Positions 8,744 through 16,936 of a stretch of DNA of 64,000 bases are shown here, piece by piece. The translations under genes were made by a program, and so were the position numbers. This DNA is from FEN-1191 sp036490715 (GTDB lineage: Bacteria > Pseudomonadota > Gammaproteobacteria > Steroidobacterales > Steroidobacteraceae), in NCBI GenBank assembly GCA_036490715.1, contig DASXDL010000035.1, forward strand, positions 1 through 64,000, in the 5' to 3' direction. The notes beneath the pieces are model-generated. The model was not told where the DNA came from. It searched no databases and saw only the letters and a list, made by a program, of their open reading frames with translations. Position 1 is the stretch's first letter; each line of letters opens with the position of its first letter.

Positions 8744-9611
8744 GGTCGCTGTCCGGGCCAGTGGGCATCAACGCGGCAGCATGCGCGGCTTCATCGAGCA
8801 GCACCTCGAATGCCGGGATATCGGTGTCCCACTCGATCAAGGTCGGCTGCCGGCCAAAACGCTGCAGCGCCCGCCGATACAGTGCCCAGACCTCGTCCGC
8901 CACGCGCGCGCCGTGATTGTCGATGCGCACGCTGCGACCGTCCGAGTGCACGCGCAGCGCGTGGCCGGCCAGATGGATCTCGCCGACCGCTGCGGCCGGC
9001 AGTGCCGCAAGATAAGCCTGCGCGTCCCAGCCATGATTGCTGGCGCTGACGTAGATGTTGTTGACGTCGCACAGCAGGCCGCAGCCGGTGCGGCGCACGA
9101 GTTCCCCGAGGAATTCCCATTCCGGGATGCTCGAGTGCGCGAACTGCAGATAGCTGGATGGATTTTCGATCAGGATGCGCCGTCGCAGTACCGCCTGGGT
9201 CTGTTCGACGTGGCGGCAGACGACCTGCAGCGCCTCCTCGGTCATCGGCAACGGCAACAGGTCAGCCAGATAGGCGCCGCCGATCACGCTCCAGGACAGA
9301 TGCTCCGACACCAGGCCCGGTTCGATGGCCGCTACCAGCTCAGCCAGACGCTGCAGATGTTGCGGATCAAGCCCATCGGCGCTGCCGAGCGACAGGCCCA
9401 CGCCGTGGACCGCGAGCGGGTAGTCAGCGCGAATGCGCTCGAGCGTGCGGCGCGGCGCGCCGCCGCCGAAATAATTCTCCGCATGTATCTCGAACCAGGC
9501 GACCGTGGGGTGCTGGCGCACTACATAGTCATGGTGCGGAAAGCGCAGCCCGATCCCCGCTGCCGCGGGAATCGGGCTGACGTTGCGCGCACTGTGGGCG
9601 ATGCCCGACAC
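8727..9611 (-). CDS. bufB: MNIO (DUF692) multinuclear iron RiPP-modifying enzyme BufB
   Basis: 294 residues of the DUF692/MNIO family, a TIM-barrel enzyme with two or three non-haem irons that oxidatively modifies cysteines of precursor peptides. Visible signature segments include GIGLRFPHHDY, WFEIHAENYF, LAVHGVGLSLG, VSEHLSW, RILIENPSSYL, CDVNNIYVSASNHG, GEIHLAGH and LIEWDTDIPAF. These contain the His, Glu, Asp and Asn metal ligands expected of the family. It follows bufA after six bases with a GTG start. In bufferin systems it converts precursor Cys residues into copper-chelating groups; that this one does so is inference from the operon. Confidence 0.95.
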   Translation of the reverse strand: MSGIAHSARNVSPIPAAAGIGLRFPHHDYVVRQHPTVAWFEIHAENYFGGGAPRRTLERIRADYPLAVHGVGLSLGSADGLDPQHLQRLAELVAAIEPGLVSEHLSWSVIGGAYLADLLPLPMTEEALQVVCRHVEQTQAVLRRRILIENPSSYLQFAHSSIPEWEFLGELVRRTGCGLLCDVNNIYVSASNHGWDAQAYLAALPAAAVGEIHLAGHALRVHSDGRSVRIDNHGARVADEVWALYRRALQRFGRQPTLIEWDTDIPAFEVLLDEAAHAAALMPTGPDSDHARAA

Positions 9612-9617
9612 GCCGCG

Positions 9618-9911
9618 TTACATCGCCTTGGTGGTACCGCCGGCGATCTTGGAGCAGGCGCCGGCCGGAATCAGCACGAACGACTTCGGATCGCGCGCCG
9701 CGGTGGCCTGTCCGGCGCAGGAATGCGCGCCGGCCGCGCAATCGTTCTTGCCGGCCGCATTGATGCCGTAACACTTCTCGAGCTTTTCCTTGCCCATGTC
9801 GGTCGACTTGGCGGAATCGCCCATGTCGGCGGCTCGCACCGGCGCCTGCAGCACCAGCGCCAGTCCCAGGGCGGCAGACAAGGTCGACGCGGCCAGTAGA
9901 TAACGATTCAT
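9618..9911 (-). CDS. bufA: Bufferin precursor peptide BufA1 (DUF2282)
   Basis: 97 residues with a long signal peptide (cleavage likely after APVRA near residue 27) and a Cys-bearing core: EKCYGINAAGKNDC, GAHSCAGQA, then SFVLIPAGACSKI. The four cysteines are at 47, 58, 65 and 86. This pattern is that of DUF2282 bufferins, secreted RiPPs whose cysteines are modified by the MNIO enzyme and that bind copper in the periplasm, as shown in Caulobacter. Unlike most RiPPs the signal peptide acts as the leader. It is the first gene of the operon and has a sigmaF-type promoter-like sequence upstream. Confidence 0.94.
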   Translation of the reverse strand: MNRYLLAASTLSAALGLALVLQAPVRAADMGDSAKSTDMGKEKLEKCYGINAAGKNDCAAGAHSCAGQATAARDPKSFVLIPAGACSKIAGGTTKAM

Positions 9912-9969
9912 GATGTGCCCCTCGTTGCGTTGTTCGAAGGCCTCGGGATTGAGGCTAGCCTTCAGTCAA

Positions 9970-9994
9970 TTCGACTCTAGCGGCAAAAGGTTAC
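9970..9994 (-). promoter_or_regulatory. Putative ECF sigmaF-type promoter of the bufferin operon
   Basis: On the minus strand GTAACC (9994-9989) is followed after 15 bases by CGAA (9973-9970), about 60 bases before the bufA ATG. The SigF promoters I recall from Caulobacter, which drive its bufferin operons, have GTAACC and CGAA elements with a similar spacer. The divergent ECF sigma gene starts only about ten bases beyond this element, so the promoter overlaps the sigma gene's leader. Assignment is by motif and context. Confidence 0.6.
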
Positions 9995-10004
9995 ACTGAA
10001 CGGC

Positions 10005-10580
10005 GTGCCGATCGACGCCACTGTGGAGGCCAGGGATCACGCCTGGGTCGAGCTCATGCGCGCCGCGCAGGCCGGCGATCGCGTGGCCTACGAGCGACTG
10101 CTGCGCGAGATCACGCCGATGATCCGCTCGCTGGTCCGCCGCCACTGCAGCAACCGCGCCGACATCGAGGAGATGGTGCAGGACACGCTGCTGACGGTGC
10201 ATCGTGTACGCCATACCTACGATCCGGCCCGGCCATTCGCGCCGTGGCTGGCGTCGATTGCCTGGCGACGCAGTATCGATGCGCTGCGACGCCGGGTGCG
10301 GGTGGCCAAGCACGAAACCGCGGACCTTGATGCCTACGAAACCTTTCCCGACGCTGCAGCGAATAGCGATATGGAGGCGGTGCGCTCGGCCGAGGAGGTC
10401 GAGGATCTGCTGCGACTGCTGCCGCCGCGCCAGCGGCAAGCGCTCGAGGCGCTCAAGCTCAGACAGATGAGCCTGGTGGAAGCCTCGGCCGAGTCGGGCC
10501 AGTCGGTCGCAGCGCTCAAGGTCAATACGCACCGGGCGCTCAAGGCGCTGCGCTCGCTGATTGCAGGGCGCGAACGGTGA
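10005..10580 (+). CDS. sigF: ECF sigma factor (SigF-like) divergent from the bufferin operon
   Basis: 191 residues from a GTG. Region 2 includes EEMVQDTLLTVHRVRHTYDP and PWLASIAWRRSIDALRR. Region 4 has LLPPRQRQALEALKLRQMS and a helix-turn-helix with SVAALKVNTHRALKALR. It lies back to back with bufA and directly before an NrsF-type anti-sigma gene, the arrangement known for the Caulobacter SigF-NrsF pair that responds to metal stress. It probably activates the promoter in front of bufA. No clear ribosome site precedes the GTG, so a start up to 17 codons later is possible. Confidence 0.88.
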   Translation: MPIDATVEARDHAWVELMRAAQAGDRVAYERLLREITPMIRSLVRRHCSNRADIEEMVQDTLLTVHRVRHTYDPARPFAPWLASIAWRRSIDALRRRVRVAKHETADLDAYETFPDAAANSDMEAVRSAEEVEDLLRLLPPRQRQALEALKLRQMSLVEASAESGQSVAALKVNTHRALKALRSLIAGRER

Positions 10581-10605
10581 GGTCTCATGAGCGGTCCAGG
10601 CGGCA

Positions 10606-11247
10606 ATGCAGACAGATAAGCTGATCGATTCGCTGACGCGGCAGCTCACGCCAGTGCGGCCGATGCGCGCGCCGTTGCTGCGGGCACTGCTATGGCTGGC
10701 GGTGGTGGCCGCGGTCAGCGCACTGCTGATCGCCCATCGGGCCGGACTGAGCATCTTCATGCCGCGAATCTCGCAGCCGCGCGTGGCGGTGCAGTGCTTT
10801 GCCACGGCGCTGACGGCGATCACCGCGATCATTGCCGCGTTCGAACTGTCGGTGCCGGGCCGCGATCCGCGCTGGCTCTGGGCGCCGGTGGCGCCGTTGC
10901 TGCTGTGGCTGCTCGCCAGTGGGCTGGGCTGCCTGCAGAACGGTTTCAGCCTGCACCAGCCCGGCGGCATGGCTGGCGAGAGCCCCGGTTGCTTCGGCTT
11001 CATCGCCGGCGTCAGCGTGCCGCTGGCGGTCGGGTTGTTCTGGATGTTGCGCCGTGCCCGCCCGATCGCGCCGCTGCCGGTGGCGGCGCTGGGCACGCTC
11101 GGCGTTGCGGCCACGGCCGCCTTCGTACTGGAGTTCTTCCACCCGTTCGACGTCACGGTGATCGACCTTACGTTTCATGCGGCGGCGGTCGCGCTGGTGG
11201 TGGTGGTCGGCACTTCCCTGCGGCGCGTGTTGCTGGCGATAGAATAG
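10606..11247 (+). CDS. nrsF: NrsF-type (DUF1109) membrane anti-sigma factor
   Basis: 213 residues: a short cytoplasmic start (MQTDKLIDSLTRQLTPVRPM) followed by six membrane segments. This is the layout of the DUF1109/NrsF anti-sigma family. Cys64, Cys109 and Cys129 lie in or near loops (GLGCLQNG, GESPGCFGF). Conserved cysteines are reported to be needed for metal sensing in the Caulobacter NrsF. It starts 25 bases after the sigma gene on the same strand. The likely job is to hold the sigma factor at the membrane until metal or oxidative stress releases it. Confidence 0.87.
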   Translation: MQTDKLIDSLTRQLTPVRPMRAPLLRALLWLAVVAAVSALLIAHRAGLSIFMPRISQPRVAVQCFATALTAITAIIAAFELSVPGRDPRWLWAPVAPLLLWLLASGLGCLQNGFSLHQPGGMAGESPGCFGFIAGVSVPLAVGLFWMLRRARPIAPLPVAALGTLGVAATAAFVLEFFHPFDVTVIDLTFHAAAVALVVVVGTSLRRVLLAIE

Positions 11248-11280
11248 CCCCCGGCGTTGACGGCGGAGGCTACGGAAACG

Positions 11281-12219
11281 ATGCGATGTTTCGCAGGGCT
11301 GATGCCCCTCGGGATACTGGGCATGCTGCTCGGCTGCGCCACGCCATCCGCGCAGCTGCCGAGCTCGACCGATCCGATGGTGCGTGCGTTGCTCGCGGCC
11401 GGCGATCCCGACTCGCTCGAGGCAGCCGCGCTGCTGCAGGCCGCGCACGGCGAACCCGAGCGCCAGCTCGAGTGGCTGCGGCGGGCGGCCGCGACGGCAC
11501 CCGATCGCCCTGACCTGGTGTGGCTCGAGCTGCGCACCTGCGATCGCGTTGTGGGCTGCGAGCTTGCGCCGCTGCAGGCGCAACTGCACTGGCTTGATCC
11601 GGACAATGGCGCGCCCTGGTCGGTGGCGCTGTCGCTCGAGCGCAAGACCGGCCAGGTGGCCGCGTACGAGGAAGATATTCGTGCCATCTCCTACTCAAAG
11701 CGCTTCGACATCTACTGGAACATGACGATCGCGCACGCCACCGGTGCACTCATCGGCCTGCATCAGCTGAGTGCGCGCGCGGCGCTGACGCAGATCATGG
11801 GCGCCGCCGACGCCGTACAGATTCCGCCCTATCATTCGCTGATCGCCGGCTGCCAACGCGACCAGTTGGGCGACGCCGAGACGCTCGACGCCTGCCGCCG
11901 GCTGGCTGCGGTGCTGCGTAACGGCGATACCTATTTGACCGAAATGGTCGGCCTCGGCATCGCGATGCGGGCGTGGCCCGACGGCAGCGATCAGCGCCGC
12001 GAGGCGATGCGGAGGCTGCGCGCTTCGCATTACATTGCGGACCAGGAGTTTCGGCGGGCGGTGGCGCACGCGGGCAGCGACGCGGCGGCCACGGCGTATC
12101 TAGACCTGGCCGGCAGTCACCGCAGCGAGCAGGCGGTCTTCAGCGCTGACCTCCAGCAGGCTGGCATCGCCACCGAGCCACCAGCAGACTGGGTGGAACC
12201 GGCGCTTTGGTCGCATTGA
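11281..12219 (+). CDS. Hypothetical lipoprotein, TPR-like
   Basis: 312 residues from the ATG at 11281. That start gives a typical lipoprotein signal, MRCFAGLMPLGILGMLLGC, with the lipobox LLGC; a GGAGG lies about 15 bases upstream. The mature part is helical with TPR-like segments (ERQLEWLRRAAATAPDRPDLVWLEL) and several cysteines. I do not recognise a named family. It follows nrsF by 33 bases and may share its transcript, which would put it under the same stress control (inference). Confidence 0.7.
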   Translation: MRCFAGLMPLGILGMLLGCATPSAQLPSSTDPMVRALLAAGDPDSLEAAALLQAAHGEPERQLEWLRRAAATAPDRPDLVWLELRTCDRVVGCELAPLQAQLHWLDPDNGAPWSVALSLERKTGQVAAYEEDIRAISYSKRFDIYWNMTIAHATGALIGLHQLSARAALTQIMGAADAVQIPPYHSLIAGCQRDQLGDAETLDACRRLAAVLRNGDTYLTEMVGLGIAMRAWPDGSDQRREAMRRLRASHYIADQEFRRAVAHAGSDAAATAYLDLAGSHRSEQAVFSADLQQAGIATEPPADWVEPALWSH

Positions 12220-12257
12220 TCGCCGCGAAACGGGACGCGATCTTGCGGCTATATTCG

Positions 12258-12278
12258 TCGATAACCTCTGGATATCGA
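12258..12278. repeat. Short inverted repeat between convergent genes
   Basis: TCGATA, nine bases, TATCGA, in the 67-base gap between the lipoprotein gene and the thiolase gene. There is no T-run on either side, so it is not a standard terminator. It may simply be a weak hairpin between two converging transcripts. Confidence 0.25.
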
Positions 12279-12286
12279 AGATTTAG

Positions 12287-13471
12287 CTAGGCTGCCTCGA
12301 TCGCCATCGCGGTCGCTTCCCCGCCCCCAATGCACAGTGATGCAATGCCCCGGCGCAGGCCCCGCGCGCGCAGGGCGTGGACCAGTGTGGTGAGGATGCG
12401 CGCCCCGGTGGCTCCGATCGGATGACCGAGCGCGCAGGCGCCGCCGTTGATATTGACCTGCGCGTGCGTAAGGCCGATATCGCGCATGGCGGCCATCGTC
12501 ACCACCGCGAAGGCCTCATTGATCTCATACAGATCGACCTGCGCCGCGTTCCAGCCGGTCGCGGCCAGCACCTTCCGGATCGCGCCCGCCGGTGCGGTGG
12601 TGAACCACTCCGGCGCCTGCGCATGCCCGGCATAAGCGATCACGCGTGCCAGCGGCGTGGCGCCCGCAGCGCGCGCCGCCGAGGCGCTCATCAGCACCAG
12701 CGCCGCGGCACCATCGGCGATGGACGAGGAACTCGCCGCCGTCACGCTGCCGTCCTTGCTGAAAGCCGGTTTCAGATTGGGAATCTTGGCGACATCACAG
12801 TTGCCCGGTGGCTCGTCACGCTCGACCAACTGATCGCCCTTGCGTCCCTTGACCGTCACCGGCGTGATCTCGGCGCGGAAGGCGCCGCCGGCGACCGCGG
12901 CCTGCCCGCGCCGTACCGATTCTGCCGCATAGGCGTCCTGATCGGCGCGGCTGAACTGATATTGCCGCGCGGTGGCATCGGCGAAGTGACCCATCATCTG
13001 GTTGTCGTAGGGATTCTGCAGGCCGTCATAGAACATGTGGTCCAGGATTTCGCCGTGGCCCATGCGATAGCCCGCTCGTGCCTTGGGCAGCAGGTATGGC
13101 GCATTGGTCATCGATTCAAAGCCGCCGGCGATGATGATGCGGGCCGAGCCGGCGCGGATCGCATCGCAGCCGAACATCGCGCTGGCCATGCCGGAACCGC
13201 AGACCTTGTTGAGCGTCATCGCCGGCACCGACTGCGGCAAGCCAGCGCCAAGCGCGGCCTGCCGCGCCGGTGCCTGACCGAGGCCCGCTGGCAGTACGCA
13301 TCCAAGGATGACGCTGTCGACCTGATCGGGCTGCGCACGGCTGTCCGCCAGCGCGGCGCGCACCGCGGTGGCGCCCAGCTGCGGCGCAGTCGCGCCGCTC
13401 AGCGCGCCCTGGAAGGCGCCGATCGGCGTGCGCCGTGCTGCGACAATGAAGATATCTTCCGCCATAGCCAT
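12287..13471 (-). CDS. Acetyl-CoA C-acetyltransferase (thiolase)
   Basis: 394 residues with all thiolase landmarks: the acyl-accepting Cys91 in NKVCGSGMASAM, the NEAFAVV segment, GGACALGHPIGATGAR with the catalytic His, and CIGGGEATAM with the second Cys near the C-terminus. It condenses or cleaves acetoacetyl-CoA and acetyl-CoA. It lies 32 bases after scoB on the same strand, so scoA-scoB-thiolase forms a unit for activating acetoacetate and splitting it to acetyl-CoA. A second in-frame ATG two codons downstream is an alternative start. A polyhydroxyalkanoate (phaA) role is possible but no pha gene is nearby. Confidence 0.93.
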   Translation of the reverse strand: MAMAEDIFIVAARRTPIGAFQGALSGATAPQLGATAVRAALADSRAQPDQVDSVILGCVLPAGLGQAPARQAALGAGLPQSVPAMTLNKVCGSGMASAMFGCDAIRAGSARIIIAGGFESMTNAPYLLPKARAGYRMGHGEILDHMFYDGLQNPYDNQMMGHFADATARQYQFSRADQDAYAAESVRRGQAAVAGGAFRAEITPVTVKGRKGDQLVERDEPPGNCDVAKIPNLKPAFSKDGSVTAASSSSIADGAAALVLMSASAARAAGATPLARVIAYAGHAQAPEWFTTAPAGAIRKVLAATGWNAAQVDLYEINEAFAVVTMAAMRDIGLTHAQVNINGGACALGHPIGATGARILTTLVHALRARGLRRGIASLCIGGGEATAMAIEAA

Positions 13472-13503
13472 TCAGTGCGATCGCAGGCGCGTGGTTTCAA
13501 GCG

Positions 13504-14151
13504 CTATCGGCGCAGCGCCGTGTGAAATTCTGCCGTCGATTTGGCGCGTACCTCGGCCTCGGTCACGCCCGGAGCGAGCTCGACCAGTTCGAAGCCCGAG
13601 TGGCGGTCGCGCCGGTTGAACACCGCCAGGTCCGTGATCAGCATGTCAACGACGCCGGCGCCGGTCAGCGGCAAGCCGCAGCTGTCCTTGAACTTGGGCG
13701 AGCCGTCGCGGGCGACGTGCTCCATCAGCACGATCACCCGGCGCACACCGGCCACCAGATCCATCGCCCCGCCCATGCCCTTGACCACCTTGCCCGGCAC
13801 CATCCAGTTGGCCAGGTCACCGCGCTGCGAGACTTCCATGCCGCCGAGCACCGACAGATCGATGTGGCCGCCGCGAATCATGCCGAAGCTGTCGGCCGAA
13901 GAAAAATAGGACGAGATCGGCAGCTCGGTGATGGTCTGCTTGCCGGCGTTGATCAGATCGGCATCCTCATCACCCTCGAAGGGGAACGGACCCATGCCGA
14001 GCATGCCGTTCTCCGACTGCAGCACCACCTTCATGCCGGCAGGTATGTAATTGCCCACCAGCGTCGGGATTCCGATGCCCAGGTTGACGTAGAAACCGTC
14101 GTGCAGTTCGCGCGCTGCACGCTCGGCCAGCTGTTCACGCGACCACGGCAT
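13504..14151 (-). CDS. scoB: 3-oxoacid CoA-transferase subunit B
   Basis: 215 residues from the ATG at 14151. The frame extends upstream but the extra 51 codons lie inside scoA and are not protein-like. It contains GFYVNLGIGIPTLVGNY, the catalytic glutamate in LQSENGMLGMGP (Glu47) and GGHIDLSVLGGMEV. With subunit A it moves CoA from succinyl-CoA to acetoacetate, using the glutamate as a covalent CoA carrier. It overlaps scoA by 17 bases. Confidence 0.93.
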   Translation of the reverse strand: MPWSREQLAERAARELHDGFYVNLGIGIPTLVGNYIPAGMKVVLQSENGMLGMGPFPFEGDEDADLINAGKQTITELPISSYFSSADSFGMIRGGHIDLSVLGGMEVSQRGDLANWMVPGKVVKGMGGAMDLVAGVRRVIVLMEHVARDGSPKFKDSCGLPLTGAGVVDMLITDLAVFNRRDRHSGFELVELAPGVTEAEVRAKSTAEFHTALRR

Positions 14152-14875
14152 GCTTGTCTCGCTTGCGCACGGTGTGCTGCTCGATGGGTTTGCGATAATT
14201 CGTGCCCTGCAGAATGCGCTGCACGAAGATTCCAGGGGTATGAATCTGATTCGGGTCGAGCGCGCCGACCTCGACCAGCTGTTCGACCTCGGCCACCGTG
14301 ACACGTCCGGCGGTCGCCATCACCGGATTGAAGTTGCGCGCGGTCTTTCGAAAGATCAGGTTGCCCTCGCGATCGCCCTTCCAGGCCTTGATGATCGCAA
14401 GATCCGCGATCAGCCCGGTCTCGAGCACATAGGTGTCATCGCCCACCACACGCGTTTCCTTTCCCTGCGCCACCTGCGTGCCGGCACCGGTGCGGGTGTA
14501 AAACCCGTAGATGCCGGCGCCGCCGGCTCGGATGCGCTCGGCCAGCGTGCCCTGCGGATTGAATTCGATCTCGAGCTCGCCGTGCAGGTACTGGCGCTCG
14601 AACTCCTTGTTCTCGCCGACATACGAAGAAATCATCTTGCGGATCTGGTGACCGCTGAGCAGTAAGCCGAGGCCCTGCTGGTCGGTGCCGGCGTTGTTCG
14701 AGATCACGGTCAGGCCCTTGACGCCCAGCTCGCGCAGCGCAGCGATCAGGTGCTCCGGAATCCCGCACAAACCAAAGCCGCCGGACATGATCGACATATC
14801 GTCGCGCACGAGGTCCGCCAACGCCGCCTTGGCGTTCGGAAACACTTTGCCGTCGGCGGATGGCGCCGTTGCCAT
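14135..14875 (-). CDS. scoA: 3-oxoacid CoA-transferase subunit A
   Basis: 246 residues with the subunit A glycine-rich motif SGGFGLCGIPEHLI, NNAGTDQQGLGLLL and the ELEFNPQG-like segment ELEIEFNPQGTLAERIRAGG. It pairs with scoB directly downstream to form the succinyl-CoA:acetoacetate CoA-transferase. The ATG has an AGGGG about seven bases upstream. It lies 49 bases after arnD on the same strand. That gap is AT-rich for this region and could carry its own promoter, though no clean hexamers stand out. Confidence 0.93.
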   Translation of the reverse strand: MATAPSADGKVFPNAKAALADLVRDDMSIMSGGFGLCGIPEHLIAALRELGVKGLTVISNNAGTDQQGLGLLLSGHQIRKMISSYVGENKEFERQYLHGELEIEFNPQGTLAERIRAGGAGIYGFYTRTGAGTQVAQGKETRVVGDDTYVLETGLIADLAIIKAWKGDREGNLIFRKTARNFNPVMATAGRVTVAEVEQLVEVGALDPNQIHTPGIFVQRILQGTNYRKPIEQHTVRKRDKHAVVA

Positions 14876-14924
14876 GTCTACACCCCTTAGTCAAAATGCC
14901 GTGATTTACAGAGCGAAAATGATA

Positions 14925-15872
14925 CTAGAAGTCCGCCGGTGCTTGCACCGCGAGGCTGCCGCCACGGCCCGGCACCGATCCCAACTGCACCCGGCCCGCG
15001 GGCAGCTGCTCCACGTCCAGTCCCGCCAGCAAGGTTCGCATCGACACCAGCTCATAGCCCTGCCGCTGCCAGCCTTCGAGCAGGCGCGTGAATACCGCAC
15101 GCAGGCGCATGCCCTCGAGCTCGGCATGCAGCGTATACACGTGCCCCTCGCGCGGCTCGCGGGTGCGCTCGAGTAACGCCTCATGGACGTTGTCGGTGCT
15201 CAGGCCGTCGACGCCGATCAGCTCGTCGAGTGTCGGCAGCGTGGTCGGCAGCTGCGGACAGGCGCTGCGGCGCGCACCCTGCAGCGCCACCATGGCCGCG
15301 ATGCGCCGCTCGGCCAGCAACGGCACGAACGGCCGCTCGCCGCGCGTGTCGGAGGCGTAGACGAAGCCCAGATCCGGTTCCAGCTCCAACGCCGCGCTGT
15401 TCATCTGCCAGCCGGCCGCCCCGTGCACCTCGGGTGCCACGCCGAACACCTCTTGAAACCGGTCAACGGCGCGCTGCATCTGGTCGCGCGTCCAGTCGTC
15501 ATCGCGCTGGCTGACGAAATCCTGCCAGGTGGTGTGATCGAAGCAGTGCACGCCGACCTCGAAACCGGCATCGCGCACTTGTCGCATGATGTCGCCGGCG
15601 CGCCGGCCAATGTCCGGACCAGGCAACAGCGTGCCGTACAGCAGCGTGCGCAATCCGTAGTGCTCGAGCACCGAGGTGCGTGACACCTTGCGCGCAAAAT
15701 CGAAGAAGCCGGGGCGAAATATGCGGCGCAATGCGCGGCCGGTGTGATCCGGGCCAAGGCTGAAGAGAAAGGTGGCGCCGGCCCCGGCGCTGCGCAGCAT
15801 CTGCACCAGCGCCGGCACCCCCTGGCGCGTACCGCGCAGCGTATCGACATCGACCTTCAGCGCCAGTTGCAC
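14925..15872 (-). CDS. arnD: 4-deoxy-4-formamido-L-arabinose-phosphoundecaprenol deformylase ArnD
   Basis: 315 residues of the polysaccharide-deacetylase superfamily and close to ArnD in its motifs: LKVDVDTLRGTRQGVPAL (metal Asp), FLFSLGPDHTGRALRR, KVSRTSVLEHYGLRTLLYG, LLPGPDIGRR and VGVHCFDHTTWQD with the two metal-binding His. It removes the formyl group from the undecaprenyl-linked Ara4FN before transfer to lipid A. It is the last gene of the arn operon, 20 bases after the dehydrogenase gene. Confidence 0.93.
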   Translation of the reverse strand: MQLALKVDVDTLRGTRQGVPALVQMLRSAGAGATFLFSLGPDHTGRALRRIFRPGFFDFARKVSRTSVLEHYGLRTLLYGTLLPGPDIGRRAGDIMRQVRDAGFEVGVHCFDHTTWQDFVSQRDDDWTRDQMQRAVDRFQEVFGVAPEVHGAAGWQMNSAALELEPDLGFVYASDTRGERPFVPLLAERRIAAMVALQGARRSACPQLPTTLPTLDELIGVDGLSTDNVHEALLERTREPREGHVYTLHAELEGMRLRAVFTRLLEGWQRQGYELVSMRTLLAGLDVEQLPAGRVQLGSVPGRGGSLAVQAPADF

Positions 15873-15892
15873 CGTGTGTTTCCCGAACGCCG

Positions 15893-16936
15893 CTATTCCA
15901 GAAGCTGCGCCGCCTGACCGATCTCGCCCCGATAGGCGTCGAAGATCTGCCGCAGCGCCTGCGGCATGGTCACGCGCGGCGACCAGTCCAGGTCCGAGCG
16001 GGTGTTGTCGATCTTCGGCACCCGATTCTCGACGTCCTGGTAGCCCTCGCCGTAATACTCGGCGGCGGTGGTATCCGTAAGCCGCACCTTGGCGGCATTG
16101 ACCTGGTACTCGGGGTAGCTGGCGGCGACGCGCAGCATTTCCTGCGCCAGCTCGCGCACCGACAGGCTGTTGGCCGGGTTACCGACATTGAAGATCTTGC
16201 GACTGGCGCGCCCGCCGGCGTTGTCGATCATCTTCATCAGCGCGTCGATGCCGTCGCTGATGCCGGTGAAGCAGCGGCGCTGATGTCCGCCATCCACCAG
16301 CTGCACCTGCTCGCCGCGCACGATGTGACCGAGGAACTGCGTGATCACGCGCGAGCTCCCCTCCTTGGCGGCATGCATGTTGTCCAGTCCGGGCCCAATC
16401 CAGTTGAACGGCCGAAACAGCGTGTAGTCGAGCTCGTCACGCATGCCGTAGGCGTGGATCACGCGATCGAGCAACTGCTTGGAACAGGCGTAGATCCAGC
16501 GCGGCTTGTCGATCGGCCCGTACACCAGCTCCGAGGCATGGGGGTCGAATTCGCTGTCGTGACACATGCCGTAGACTTCCGAGGTCGAGGGAAACAGCAC
16601 GCGCTTGCGATGCTTGACGCACAGGCGCACGACCCAAAGGTTGGCCTCGAAGTCCAGTTCAAATACCCGCAGCGGTTCGCGCACGTAGATCGCCGGGGTT
16701 GCAATCGCCACCAGTGGCAGCACCAGGTCGCATTTCTTGACGTGGTATTCGATCCATTCGCGATTGATGGTGATGTCGCCCTCGAAGTACTGCAGTCGCG
16801 GATTTTTCAACAGCGGCGCGATGCGATCGCTGTACATGTCCATGCCGAACACATGCCAGTCGGTAGACTCCAGGATGCGCGTGGACAGGTGATGGCCGAT
16901 GAAGCCGTTGACGCCCAAAATCAGAATCTTCTTCAT
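15893..16936 (-). CDS. arnA: UDP-glucuronate decarboxylase (stand-alone ArnA C-terminal domain)
   Basis: 347 residues equivalent to the dehydrogenase half of E. coli ArnA. A Rossmann start LILGVNGFIGHHL, the SDR-type catalytic set with STSEVYG and YACSK, and FRPFNWIGPGLD are visible. It oxidatively decarboxylates UDP-glucuronate to UDP-4-keto-pentose. In E. coli this activity is fused to the formyltransferase; here the two are separate genes overlapping by four bases. The protein is full length for the domain, so this looks like a natural split, not a broken fusion. Confidence 0.92.
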   Translation of the reverse strand: MKKILILGVNGFIGHHLSTRILESTDWHVFGMDMYSDRIAPLLKNPRLQYFEGDITINREWIEYHVKKCDLVLPLVAIATPAIYVREPLRVFELDFEANLWVVRLCVKHRKRVLFPSTSEVYGMCHDSEFDPHASELVYGPIDKPRWIYACSKQLLDRVIHAYGMRDELDYTLFRPFNWIGPGLDNMHAAKEGSSRVITQFLGHIVRGEQVQLVDGGHQRRCFTGISDGIDALMKMIDNAGGRASRKIFNVGNPANSLSVRELAQEMLRVAASYPEYQVNAAKVRLTDTTAAEYYGEGYQDVENRVPKIDNTRSDLDWSPRVTMPQALRQIFDAYRGEIGQAAQLLE

